Origin: CAZPLZ01 sp964587525
GTDB lineage: Bacteria; Oederibacteriota; CAKKQC01
DNA: 24,624 nt
Assembly (NCBI GenBank): GCA_964587525.1
Contig: CAZPLZ010000022.1
Location: 1-24,624 of the forward strand
Direction: 5' to 3'
The notes beneath the pieces were generated by a model. That model saw only the letters and a list, made by a program, of their open reading frames with translations. It searched no databases and was not told where the DNA came from. Positions 1-6,275 of this stretch are shown in pieces; the first letter of the stretch is position 1; the number at the start of each line of letters is the position of its first letter. The position numbers and the translations under genes were made by a program.

Positions 1-57
1 GGCGGAGCGTCCATGACGCGATCCTTTGTGGAGTTTGTAGGCCCCCAGTTCCATTGA
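1..57 (+). CDS. C-terminal end of an unknown protein (partial)
   Basis: An open frame enters from the left edge and ends at TGA 55-57. The visible tail is GGASMTRSFVEFVGPQFH (18 residues). Its stop overlaps the TTG start of the next gene (TTG at 54-56), which implies translational coupling and suggests that this frame is real. An internal ATG at 13 could only give a trivial peptide. Too little is visible to name a family. Confidence 0.4.
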   Translation, partial: GGASMTRSFVEFVGPQFH

Positions 58-611
58 GCGTGCTGTCCGAATGGATCGAGCCGTCGAGCCTCGGGGACGT
101 GGAGGCAGAGGCCTCCGAAGTCATGACGGCCGCCCCGGCTCCAACCACGAATCCCGCCCCTGATGATCTGCCCACGGACCGCTGGGGTTGGCCCCTTGAG
201 ATTCCAAGCATCGGGTTCAGAACCATGGGGCCGACAGCTGGCTGCGAAATTTGTGCAGACGTCGTTGATGTCGGGTACGACCCCGGTGATGGGAGATTTT
301 CCATCCTGTGCCTAAGGCACGCCAGGGATGCAGCTGGGCTGCCTGAGCTGGGGCCTGGTGACGGGGTCGCCCCCTTCGCGCACGCCATGATCGAGGGGGC
401 CGAAGCGCCACCCCCCATACCTGAAAACCTCAGCGCGTCCATCACGCCTGCCTTCCGGGGCATGTGCGTTGGGTGTGGGAAGGCCAGCGAGGTGCGCTGG
501 TACATCATTCCAGTTGCCGATTGGGAAAAGTGCCTGTGCCACGGGTGCGCTGCCCGCATACTCCAGTTTCCTGATTTTCAGGCCGCTCCGGTTTCACGGG
601 ATGAGATATGA
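54..611 (+). CDS. Hypothetical protein with two zinc-ribbon-like Cys clusters
   Basis: A 185-aa protein starting at TTG, chosen because the start overlaps the upstream stop. Residues 1-50 are acidic and Pro/Ala-rich, probably disordered. Two metal-site-like clusters follow: C64-x2-C67 with C86-x2-H89, and C138-x2-C141 with C162-x2-C165 (C160 also nearby). The spacing, two CxxC or CxxH pairs about 20 residues apart, is typical of zinc ribbons, so structural zinc is likely. No transmembrane segment or signal peptide is visible. The stop overlaps the ATG of the HTH gene by ATGA, placing it in one translational unit with the putative excisionase. I do not recognise the family. By position it is accessory cargo or a regulator of the integrated element; that role is inference. 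Confidence 0.6.
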   Translation: MSVLSEWIEPSSLGDVEAEASEVMTAAPAPTTNPAPDDLPTDRWGWPLEIPSIGFRTMGPTAGCEICADVVDVGYDPGDGRFSILCLRHARDAAGLPELGPGDGVAPFAHAMIEGAEAPPPIPENLSASITPAFRGMCVGCGKASEVRWYIIPVADWEKCLCHGCAARILQFPDFQAAPVSRDEI

Positions 612-829
612 ACGGCAAACGGTTTCCTTCGAAGGAAGCGGGCCCAGTGGAGCGGCAGCTCGTTTCGGTAGCTGACTGCGCCGTAATGTTGTCGATTTCC
701 CGGAGAGCCGTCTACAACATGATTTCAGCGCGGCGCATTCCGGTCATCCGCTTGGGGCGGCGCGTCCGCATAGCCCTATCCGATATCGACCGGTTGATAT
801 CCGAAAATAGGCACCCTACTACCCGTTGA
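608..829 (+). CDS. Excisionase-type HTH DNA-binding protein
   Basis: A 73-aa protein with one MerR-like winged helix-turn-helix of the 'excisionase family DNA-binding' type (about residues 18-66). The pattern is a first helix VADCAVMLSIS, a recognition helix RRAVYNMISARRIP, the wing VIRLGRRVRI, then an aspartate-containing helix ALSDIDRLIS. Length is normal for a stand-alone Xis/AlpA-like protein. The ATG overlaps the previous stop as ATGA. It lies 141 bp upstream of a tyrosine recombinase on the same strand, the usual place for a recombination directionality factor. It could instead be a simple transcriptional regulator of the element; the sequence does not separate the two roles. Confidence 0.75.
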   Translation: MNGKRFPSKEAGPVERQLVSVADCAVMLSISRRAVYNMISARRIPVIRLGRRVRIALSDIDRLISENRHPTTR

Positions 830-970
830 GGTGTATCAGAAATCTTTCAGTCTAGGACGAAAAAACTTTGCCCACATTTTGGCAAAAATTTAATATTTGG
901 GATTGCAGACCGAGTCCCCGCACGATGAAATATTTATAGAGAACAGCAAAGGACAAACAGGAACAGCAAA
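830..970 (+). promoter_or_regulatory. AT-rich control region upstream of the integrase
   Basis: This 141-bp gap is markedly more AT-rich than the surrounding DNA. It holds the dyad TTTTGGCAAAA inside an A/T-rich stretch around 877-900, the AT-rich run ATATTTATAGA near 929-939 as a possible -10 region, and the direct repeat GAACAGCAAA at 941-950 and 961-970 (20-bp period), ending at the integrase ATG. AGGA at 959-962 is a plausible ribosome binding site 8 nt upstream. The dyad and repeat could bind Xis, Int or a repressor; this is inference. Confidence 0.45.
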
Positions 971-2098
971 ATGAGATGCAGGATTTTCAAGAGAAAAACG
1001 GGGGTGTGGTACACCGACCACACGGACGCGAGGACTGGCAAGCGCATCAAGGCCGCTGTCGGCCCCTCGAAGGCTGAGGCCCAGGACGTGCTGGCGAAGA
1101 TACGCACCGAGATGATCGAAAAGGGCTACTTCGAGAAGAAGCGGGAGCCCCGCGTGCTGTACGAAAATTTCGTGAAAACCTACATGGAGTGGGCCTGGGC
1201 GAGCAAGAAAAGTGCTCGGGAGGACGAGCGGTTCCTACGGCTCGCAGCAAGAGATTTCCAGGGCAAGCTGCTGTGCAAGATCACTCCGGCGATGGTCGAG
1301 GCGTACCGCATCCGGCGTAGCGCGGAGAAGGTAGCTTACGCGGATCGACAGCTTACCCCCCGCCAGATTCAGTATGAGATGGCGATTCTGAAAGGCTTCT
1401 TCAGCAAAGCCCAGCAATATGGTGCGGTCGCGCACAACCCCGTCAAGGAAATCAAGATGCCCCGGGTCAGTAGCGGACGCATTCGGTACCTTCAGCCCCA
1501 CGAGATAGATGCGCTGTTGAGGGCGTGTGACCACGGTCCGAAATTTCTCACGAACATGATTGTCTTTGCTTTGGAGCTGGGCATGCGGTCGGGTGAAATT
1601 CTGGGCCTTCGATGGGATGACGTGGACTTTGGAAACGGTGTGGTGCACATTCGGGAGGCTAAGTCAGGGAAGGCGAGGTCGATTGCCTTAAATGATGCGT
1701 CTAGGGGGGCGCTGCGCGGTCAGATGTCGATCAATAACGTCGTCAACAGGGGAGAAGGGTACGTGTTCGGCAAGGAAGATGGGACAAAGCGGCTAAGCAC
1801 CCGCAATGCGTTTGAGAGCGCGGTGAAACGGGCAGGATTGAAAGACGTCGTATTTCACACCTGTCGGCACACTACGGCAACGACCTTGATCAACGACGGC
1901 GTCCCGGTGACGACCGTGATGCAGATGCTGGGCCACCGGGCGCTCGCCACGACGATGAAGTACTACCATGCCGCCCCGCAGCAAGTGCGGTTGGCGATGC
2001 AGCGGCCCCATCAGGTGACGGGGAAGGTCGAGGACTCGATGAGTGGTGACACGGAGAAAACAGACAGGCAGATTACTACTGCCGCCGATACGGACTAG
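971..2098 (+). CDS. int: Tyrosine recombinase / phage-type integrase
   Basis: A 375-aa site-specific recombinase. Residues 1-58 form an arm-binding-like N-terminus, about 60-155 the SAM-like core-binding domain (MEWAWASKKSAREDERFL onward), and 172-345 the catalytic domain. The full catalytic set is visible: R206 in LGMRSGE, K231 in EAKSGKA, H296-x2-R299 in FHTCRHT, H322 in MLGHRA and nucleophile Y331 in TTMKYYH. The enzyme should therefore be active, cutting and rejoining DNA through a 3'-phosphotyrosine intermediate. The last 30 residues are a charged tail. Start: ATG with AGGA 8 nt upstream. The TAG stop lies within the CTAG target site of the adjoining IS5-type element, but the pre-insertion sequence would give the same stop, so the gene is not truncated. 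It presumably moves the element to its left. Confidence 0.93.
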   Translation: MRCRIFKRKTGVWYTDHTDARTGKRIKAAVGPSKAEAQDVLAKIRTEMIEKGYFEKKREPRVLYENFVKTYMEWAWASKKSAREDERFLRLAARDFQGKLLCKITPAMVEAYRIRRSAEKVAYADRQLTPRQIQYEMAILKGFFSKAQQYGAVAHNPVKEIKMPRVSSGRIRYLQPHEIDALLRACDHGPKFLTNMIVFALELGMRSGEILGLRWDDVDFGNGVVHIREAKSGKARSIALNDASRGALRGQMSINNVVNRGEGYVFGKEDGTKRLSTRNAFESAVKRAGLKDVVFHTCRHTTATTLINDGVPVTTVMQMLGHRALATTMKYYHAAPQQVRLAMQRPHQVTGKVEDSMSGDTEKTDRQITTAADTD

Positions 2099-2111
2099 AA
2101 CCAGTTTCATA
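2095..2111 (+). repeat. Left target duplication (CTAG) and terminal inverted repeat
   Basis: CTAG at 2095-2098 is followed by GAACCAGTTTCAT, which matches the reverse complement of 2381-2397 over 17 bp with one mismatch. CTAG fits the YTAR 4-bp target duplication known for IS5. Confidence 0.85.
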
Positions 2112-2393
2112 GACGGCGCAGGACGATCAGGATGCACGCGAGCCGGAAGAACCCTTCGTACATGAACGCGTGGTACTCGTGACGCACGAGGAGGCGGCGG
2201 AACTGGCCCAGCCACGAGAACGTGCGCTCGATCACCCACCGGCGGCCGTATCGCCGCATCGTGCGCCCGTCTTGTCCCGGCCACGCCGGCTTCGTTCGGT
2301 TGCCTCGATGCGGGATGATGGGCTCGATCCCGCGCGCGGCCAGGCGTTCCATCCCCACGGTATCACCCGCTGGACCCCATTATGAGACTGGTT
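2099..2393 (-). mobile_element. Internally deleted IS5-family element (MITE-like, 295 bp)
   Basis: A 295-bp element bounded by terminal inverted repeats (2099-2111 and 2381-2393) and flanked by CTAG on both sides (2095-2098, 2394-2397). CTAG agrees with the YTAR target of the IS5 family. The interior holds only the last third of an IS5-type DDE transposase, on the minus strand and fused almost directly to the right inverted repeat. The transposase N-terminus and first catalytic aspartates have been lost by deletion rather than by decay of the ends. Full-length IS5 relatives are roughly 800-1200 bp. The element is therefore non-autonomous but could be mobilised in trans by an intact relative. 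It landed exactly at the integrase stop codon without changing the protein. Confidence 0.85.
2107..2379 (-). pseudogene. IS5-family transposase, C-terminal fragment
   Basis: The open frame gives GIEPIIPHRGNRT near its start, then RRYGRRWVIERTFSWLGQFR and a hydrophobic C-terminal helix GFFRLACILIVLRRL. The motif WVIERTFSWLG carries the third DDE residue (Glu) and is characteristic of the IS5/IS427 transposase C-terminus. The frame closes upstream at a TAA (2380-2382) inside the right inverted repeat, so no catalytic aspartate region is present. A GTG at 2356-2358 or an ATG at 2350-2352 could start an 80-odd residue peptide, but this is a remnant without transposase activity. Its TGA lies within the left inverted repeat, as is usual for compact IS elements. 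Confidence 0.85.
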
Positions 2394-2397
2394 CTAG
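2381..2397 (+). repeat. Right terminal inverted repeat and target duplication (CTAG)
   Basis: ATGAGACTGGTTC followed by CTAG mirrors the left end with one substitution (G for A at 2386). The near identity of the two ends suggests a fairly recent insertion. Confidence 0.85.
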
Positions 2398-2602
2398 CTA
2401 CTCCGTGTTATCTTCGATGGGATGATTGAGGTCAGAACTGCAGTGGAAGCCGCGTATTGTTGAAGCGGTGCTCGGTGTGGTCGAATGTTGACTGGCATAC
2501 TAGTCATGAAATACTTTCTGACACTGTCAGAAGGGATCACGGAGGGATCATGGACCGTCAAACGGCTGGAGCGACATTTCGAAAGTGCGATAGAATCACG
2601 GT
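2398..2602 (+). other. Non-coding, repeat-rich region: candidate attachment site and tRNA leader
   Basis: No convincing gene lies here. Structures seen are an interrupted dyad TGACT-N8-AGTCA (2489-2506); a dyad TTCTGACA-C-TGTCAGAA (2516-2532, 8-bp arms, both halves containing TGAC); and a tandem 11-bp repeat GGGATCACGGA / GGGATCATGGA (2533-2554) with a weaker third copy at 2592-2602 touching the tRNA-Ser start. Close dyads plus direct repeats, between an integrase and a tRNA gene, are typical of core-type and arm-type recombinase sites. TTGACT (2488-2493) and TAGAAT (2591-2596) are possible promoter hexamers for the tRNA but are not correctly paired with each other. The att assignment is inference. 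Confidence 0.4.
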
Positions 2603-2689
2603 GGAGAGATGGCCGAGCGGCTGAAGGCGGCAGACTCGAAATCTGCTGTGGGGGCAACTCCACCGGGGGTTCAAATCCCTCTCTCTCCG
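2603..2689 (+). tRNA. tRNA-Ser(CGA)
   Basis: An 87-nt class II tRNA. The acceptor stem GGAGAGA pairs with TCTCTCC (2682-2688) and the discriminator is G2689. The anticodon stem GCAGA/TCTGC encloses loop CTCGAAA, giving anticodon CGA, which reads UCG. A long variable arm follows (TGGGGGCAACTCCA region). The T arm is GGGGG-TTCAAAT-CCCTC. No CCA is encoded. It lies at the boundary of the integrated element and 41 bp upstream of tadA, so the two may share a transcript. Confidence 0.95.
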
Positions 2690-2730
2690 GCCTCACCCTT
2701 TAGACGCGAGGAAACCTCGGATAAGCGGTT

Positions 2731-3192
2731 ATGAAAGGGCTCCTGCCGATAGAGTCATTCTTCATACGCCAGGCGCTGGCGCAAGCCAGGCTGGCCGCTT
2801 GCAAGCGGGAGGTGCCCGTGGGTGCGGTGGTGGTCCGGGACGGGAGGGTCATCGCCCGGGCGCACAACGAGATCGTGGCCCGGCGGGACCCGACGGCGCA
2901 TGCGGAGCTGCTGGCCATTCAACGTGCGGCAAAAAAACTGCACAATGAACGGCTAACAGGTTGTTCGCTGTACACGACGCTGGAGCCTTGCCCTCAATGT
3001 GCCGGTGCCATTGTGCTTGCCCGGCTTGACGAAGTGGTATACGGGGCAGCCGATCCCCGGGCTGGGGCCGCGGGCTCCCTCGTGAATTTGGTCCAACACC
3101 CGGGGCTGAATCACCGAGCGCGTGTGCGTGGACCGGTGATGACGCGTGAGTGCGGCGCGTTGCTCAGGAAGTTTTTTCAGGCGAGGCGGTAA
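2731..3192 (+). CDS. tadA: tRNA-specific adenosine deaminase TadA
   Basis: A 153-aa cytidine-deaminase-fold enzyme that converts A34 to inosine in the anticodon of tRNA-Arg(ACG). The zinc and proton-shuttle motif is H57-A-E59 (PTAHAEL), and the second zinc motif is P86-C87-x2-C90 (LEPCPQCAGAI). These, with FIRQALAQAR at the N-terminus and the basic C-terminal helix LLRKFFQARR, match TadA at its usual length. Start: ATG 2731, downstream of tRNA-Ser(CGA) and a small CGAGG-AAA-CCTCG hairpin (2707-2719); the Shine-Dalgarno is weak. The TAA ends only 3 nt before the 3' end of a convergent tRNA-Ser, and the substrate tRNA-Arg(ACG) lies about 110 bp further on. tadA is essential in most bacteria, which fits its place in the core chromosome beside the element. 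Confidence 0.95.
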   Translation: MKGLLPIESFFIRQALAQARLAACKREVPVGAVVVRDGRVIARAHNEIVARRDPTAHAELLAIQRAAKKLHNERLTGCSLYTTLEPCPQCAGAIVLARLDEVVYGAADPRAGAAGSLVNLVQHPGLNHRARVRGPVMTRECGALLRKFFQARR

Positions 3193-3195
3193 GTA

Positions 3196-3285
3196 CGGAG
3201 AGACCGGGATTCGAACCCGGGAGACACCTTTTGGGCATCTACGCGCTCTCCAGGCGCGCTCCTTCAGCCACTCGGACACCTCTCC
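3196..3285 (-). tRNA. tRNA-Ser(GGA)
   Basis: A 90-nt class II tRNA on the minus strand. Acceptor GGAGAGG/TCTCTCC has one G-U pair, and the discriminator is G. The anticodon stem CGCGC/GCGCG encloses loop CTGGAGA, giving anticodon GGA, which reads UCU/UCC. A long variable arm and T loop TTCGAAT are present. No CCA is encoded. It lies 15 nt downstream of tRNA-Arg and faces the end of tadA. Confidence 0.95.
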
Positions 3286-3300
3286 CCTGAAAAGAAAACT

Positions 3301-3373
3301 CGCGCCCTGAGGGATTCGAACCCCCGGCCTTCTGGTTCGTAGCCAGACGCTCTTCCTGCTGAGCTAAGGGCGC
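3301..3373 (-). tRNA. tRNA-Arg(ACG)
   Basis: A 73-nt tRNA on the minus strand. Acceptor GCGCCCT pairs with AGGGCGC and the discriminator is G. The anticodon stem TCTGG/CCAGA encloses loop CTACGAA, giving anticodon ACG. Known biology: bacterial TadA deaminates A34 of this tRNA, recognising the TACG loop sequence, to read CGU/CGC/CGA. No CCA is encoded. It starts 10 nt after the htrA stop on the same strand, so it may be cut from a longer htrA transcript. Confidence 0.95.
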
Positions 3374-3383
3374 TTCGTGTCTG

Positions 3384-4943
3384 TTATTCCGGCTTCCGGG
3401 CCTTCTGTTCGATGACCAGGTACATGGTCGAGCCCCCTCGCTCTATCAGCAGGAGCACGTTGTCAGGAGCGCTGATCCGCTTGCGGGCGGTCTCGAATTC
3501 CGCCAGATCGGCGATGGGCGCCTGTTCGACCTCTCGAATTATATCGTAGGTTCTCACGCCCGCAACGGCAGCCGGAGAGTCTGGTTCCACCCGGGTGACC
3601 ACGACCCCGGCGTTCTCCCGGGCTTCCAGCTTCTCAACGAGTTCATCCGTGAGCTCGGTCACGGTCATCCCCAGCCAGGAGGCCTCGCCCGAGCCTTTGG
3701 ATGAACGACCGCGTTTGGATCTTTTGCTTTTCGAGGCTACAGTCTCAAGTTCCTTCAGCGTGGCCACTATGGTCAGTCGGTTACCTTTGCGATAGATCTC
3801 CAAGTTGACCTTACCGCCCACCTTGCTCTGGAGCACGGTTGAGCGAAGGTCGTCAGCCTCCTTGAGGGGTTTCTTGTTGATGCTCAGAATAATGTCGCCG
3901 GGCTTCAGGCCTGCACGCTCCGCCGCGGTGCCAGGAAGCACGTCACTGATCTCCATGCCGGTGCCCGGCGGCAGCCCCAGTTTCTTGGCGACCTCGGGAG
4001 CGACGGGCCGGTAGGCCACCCCGAGCTGGGGACGGATGATTCTCCCCTCCCGGATGAGCCCCTCCATGGTGTTCTTGGCGATGTTCACGGGAATCGCGAA
4101 TCCGATCCCGACCGAGCCGCCGCTGGGCGAGAAGATTATCGTGTTGATCCCGATGACCTCGCCTTTGATATTCAGGAGCGGGCCGCCGCTGTTGCCCTTG
4201 TTGATGGACGCATCGGTTTGGATAAAGCTCGTGTATTGCGCGGCCTTGCCACCGCGAAGGAACGGAGCTCGGCGGTTAAGTTGCCGGCCCTTGGCGCTGA
4301 TGACACCCACCGTCATGGTGTTCTCGAGCCCAAAAGGGTTGCCGATGGCAATAGCCCACTGCCCCACCTGAATCTTGTCCGAGTTGCCCAAAGGCGCGGT
4401 GACCAGGTTGCCGGGGGCTTTAATTTTCAGCACGGCGAGGTCCGTGCCCTCATCGATCCCTATAATTTTCGCCTTGTATTCCTTCTTGTTGAGCAGGCGG
4501 ACTTGAGCATACTTGGCCTTGCCGATCACATGAGCGTTGGTGAGGATGTAGCCATCCGGCGTGACGATGAACCCGGAGCCGCCGCTCACCACCGGCTGGC
4601 GTCGTTCGTACTGTGGGGGGGTCTCGAAGAAGTACCGGAAGAATTCATCAAAAAAATCATCGCCCCAGGGAGTAAACCGGTGCACGATCGTGTAGGAGGC
4701 CACCACACTGACCACGGCGGGACCGACATGCTTGGACACTTCCACGAAGGCCCGCTCGAGCCCGCTGACTTTCTCCAGCGCACTCACGCTGACCACCGGG
4801 GTGGCGCGTGGAATGGTGAACTCTTGTGACGATTTCTTGATCGCCGCAGGCGCGAGGCGCACTGTGACCAAGATGGCGCCAAGCGAAATCAGCGCTACCC
4901 CTGTTCTCCAATTCACGATGTGTGCGTTTCTTCGGTGCCGCAT
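3384..4943 (-). CDS. htrA: HtrA/DegP-type periplasmic serine protease
   Basis: A 519-aa S1C protease for envelope protein quality control. A basic N-terminus (MRHRRNAHIVNWR) and hydrophobic stretch 14-30 form a signal peptide or anchor. The protease domain (about 60-290) has triad H138 (LTNAHVI), D168 (GTDLAVLKI) and S252 (KGNSGGPLL). The aromatic loop FFDEFFRYFF (98-106) resembles the DegP LA loop. Two PDZ domains follow: one about 295-390 starting at PQLGVAYRPV, one about 425-515 starting at SWLGMTVTEL, separated by a basic, Ser-rich linker (KSKRSKRGRSS). This is the normal two-PDZ layout. ATG 4943 was chosen because it directly precedes the signal segment; the frame stays open upstream, but that part is antisense to argD. 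No clear Shine-Dalgarno is visible. It is divergent from argD, with tRNA-Arg and tRNA-Ser directly downstream. Confidence 0.93.
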   Translation of the reverse strand: MRHRRNAHIVNWRTGVALISLGAILVTVRLAPAAIKKSSQEFTIPRATPVVSVSALEKVSGLERAFVEVSKHVGPAVVSVVASYTIVHRFTPWGDDFFDEFFRYFFETPPQYERRQPVVSGGSGFIVTPDGYILTNAHVIGKAKYAQVRLLNKKEYKAKIIGIDEGTDLAVLKIKAPGNLVTAPLGNSDKIQVGQWAIAIGNPFGLENTMTVGVISAKGRQLNRRAPFLRGGKAAQYTSFIQTDASINKGNSGGPLLNIKGEVIGINTIIFSPSGGSVGIGFAIPVNIAKNTMEGLIREGRIIRPQLGVAYRPVAPEVAKKLGLPPGTGMEISDVLPGTAAERAGLKPGDIILSINKKPLKEADDLRSTVLQSKVGGKVNLEIYRKGNRLTIVATLKELETVASKSKRSKRGRSSKGSGEASWLGMTVTELTDELVEKLEARENAGVVVTRVEPDSPAAVAGVRTYDIIREVEQAPIADLAEFETARKRISAPDNVLLLIERGGSTMYLVIEQKARKPE

Positions 4944-4985
4944 GGTCTTATCAACTCTTGCGATAATGCTAGCATACCGACCCTT
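4944..4985. promoter_or_regulatory. 42-bp divergent htrA/argD control region
   Basis: Only 42 bp separate the two start codons. The gap contains the perfect palindrome ATGCTAGCAT (4966-4975), a possible operator. On the plus strand TGCGATAAT (4959-4967) resembles an extended -10 (TGnTATAAT with one change), which would start argD transcription near 4974 and leave a leader of about 12 nt. No good -35 is seen, and neither gene has an obvious Shine-Dalgarno. Confidence 0.4.
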
Positions 4986-6197
4986 ATGACGAGAACGGAA
5001 AAAGTCATTCGACAGTTCGGCCGGACGGTGCTCGGTAACTACGCGCGCGCGCCGGTTGTGTTCGTGCGCGGCCGGGGAGCATGGATCTGGGACGCCGAGG
5101 GCCGCAAGTACCTGGATTTCTTTCCCGGTTTCGGCGTGGGCGCGCTGGGGCATTGTCACCCAACGGTGGTGCGGGCGATCCGCGCGCAGGCTGGGCGCCT
5201 CATCCACATTCCCAACACGTACCACCATCCCGGGCAGGGGGAGCTGGCTGCCCGGCTGCTCAAGCTGGCGGGATTCCATGGGCGGGCGTTCTTTTGCAAC
5301 TCCGGTGCAGAAGCGAACGAGGCCGCCATCAAGCTGGCGCGCCGTTACTTTCAGGTGGTGCGCGGCCAGCGCCGGTTTCAGATCGTCACGGTTAAGGATT
5401 CCTTCCACGGCCGCACCTTGGGTGCGCTGGCGGCGACAGGGGGGAAGGAGTATCGCCTGGGGTTCGCTCCGCTGCCCGGCGGGTTTGTCCACGTGCCGCT
5501 TAACTCAATTCGCGCCGCAGCCAGAGCGGTGGGCCGGATGACCTGCGCGGTGCTGATCGAGCCCATCCTGGGCGAGGGGGGACTTCAGGAGCCGACCCGG
5601 CAGTACCTGCGCGCGTTGCGGGGCCTGACCCGCCGGCACGGCGCGCTCCTGATCTTCGATGAGGTGCAAACTGGCGGGGGGAGAACCGGGTCCTTCTTTG
5701 CGTTTCAGCAACAGGGCATCGTCCCGGATGCGCTCACGTTTGCCAAACCGCTGGCTGGCGGGCTGCCGATGGGTGCGTTGCTCGTGCAGGAACCGTTCTT
5801 CGCAGGGCTCTCCCCGGGGTCCCACGCCAGTACATTTGGAGGCAGTCCGCTGGTTTGCGCGGCGGCGCTTGCCGCCGTGCGGGTCTCCTCCTCTCCCAAA
5901 TTCCTGGCGCGTGTCCGCGGCTTAGGACGCATCCTGCGCAAGGGGCTTACGGAGCTGTGCGTTCGGCACCCCAGACTTGTCAGAGAGGTGCGCGGCCGCG
6001 GGCTGATGCTGGGGTTGCAGCTTTCCCGGCCGGGCGATGGGATCGTCCGGCGGTGCCTTGCGCTGAGGTTGCTGATCAATTGCACGCACCGGACGGTGCT
6101 CCGGATGCTCCCGCCGATGATCGTCACCCCGCGGGAAATCTCGCTCGCCCTGTCATTGCTGGGCCAGGCGCTGGACGAAGCGGAGCGGGGCAACTAG
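4986..6197 (+). CDS. argD: Acetylornithine aminotransferase (class III, PLP-dependent)
   Basis: A 403-aa class III aminotransferase that makes N-acetylornithine from N-acetylglutamate semialdehyde and glutamate in arginine synthesis. Seen: FFCNSGAEANEAAIKLARR (102-120, PLP phosphate binding), F140-H141-GRT, IEPILGEGG (191-199), the PLP aspartate D225 in IFDEVQTGGGRTG, and catalytic lysine K254 in TFAKPLAGGLP. Length is normal. ATG 4986 was chosen because MTRTEKVIRQFGRTVLGNYA aligns with the family start; an upstream in-frame ATG would overlap htrA. No Shine-Dalgarno precedes it. Class III aminotransferases also include ornithine and succinylornithine enzymes, but the following argF and argG favour ArgD. 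It probably forms one operon with argF (78-nt gap), although argF may have its own promoter. Confidence 0.92.
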   Translation: MTRTEKVIRQFGRTVLGNYARAPVVFVRGRGAWIWDAEGRKYLDFFPGFGVGALGHCHPTVVRAIRAQAGRLIHIPNTYHHPGQGELAARLLKLAGFHGRAFFCNSGAEANEAAIKLARRYFQVVRGQRRFQIVTVKDSFHGRTLGALAATGGKEYRLGFAPLPGGFVHVPLNSIRAAARAVGRMTCAVLIEPILGEGGLQEPTRQYLRALRGLTRRHGALLIFDEVQTGGGRTGSFFAFQQQGIVPDALTFAKPLAGGLPMGALLVQEPFFAGLSPGSHASTFGGSPLVCAAALAAVRVSSSPKFLARVRGLGRILRKGLTELCVRHPRLVREVRGRGLMLGLQLSRPGDGIVRRCLALRLLINCTHRTVLRMLPPMIVTPREISLALSLLGQALDEAERGN

Positions 6198-6206
6198 AGT
6201 TTCCCT

Positions 6207-6223
6207 CTCCCCCTACGGGGGAG
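6207..6223. repeat. GC-rich hairpin between argD and argF
   Basis: CTCCCCC pairs with GGGGGAG around a 3-nt loop (TAC), and a wobble pair extends it. There is no T-run, so it does not look like an intrinsic terminator. Dyads of this CTCCCCC/GGGGGAG type are often dispersed repeats; whether this one is repeated in the genome cannot be seen here. Confidence 0.5.
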
Positions 6224-6260
6224 GTCGTCTGCGGGCCGAGTCAAGCGAGGCCGGGGGCGA

Positions 6261-6269
6261 TGTTACAAT
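6261..6269 (+). promoter_or_regulatory. Extended -10 element upstream of argF
   Basis: TGTTACAAT fits the extended -10 consensus TGnTATAAT with one change. It ends 6 nt before the argF ATG, so transcription would start at or next to the A of ATG, giving a leaderless mRNA. That matches the absence of any Shine-Dalgarno. No -35 is evident at 16-18 bp, which extended -10 promoters tolerate. Confidence 0.5.
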
Positions 6270-6275
6270 ACGAAA

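Noticed and set aside
2394..2703. Short open frames across tRNA-Ser and its upstream region
   Set aside because: They run through a clear tRNA gene on both strands and show no protein features.
4920..4985. Earlier ATG for argD
   Set aside because: It would overlap the start of htrA and add residues unlike any aminotransferase N-terminus. MTRTEKVIRQ at 4986 fits better.
4944..5492. N-terminal extension of htrA by about 180 codons
   Set aside because: It is antisense to the well-supported argD coding region, and the signal peptide of HtrA begins at the ATG at 4943. The long open frame is a by-product of high GC.
6207..6223. Intrinsic terminator after argD
   Set aside because: Strong hairpin, but no T-run follows in either direction. 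Recorded only as a dyad.
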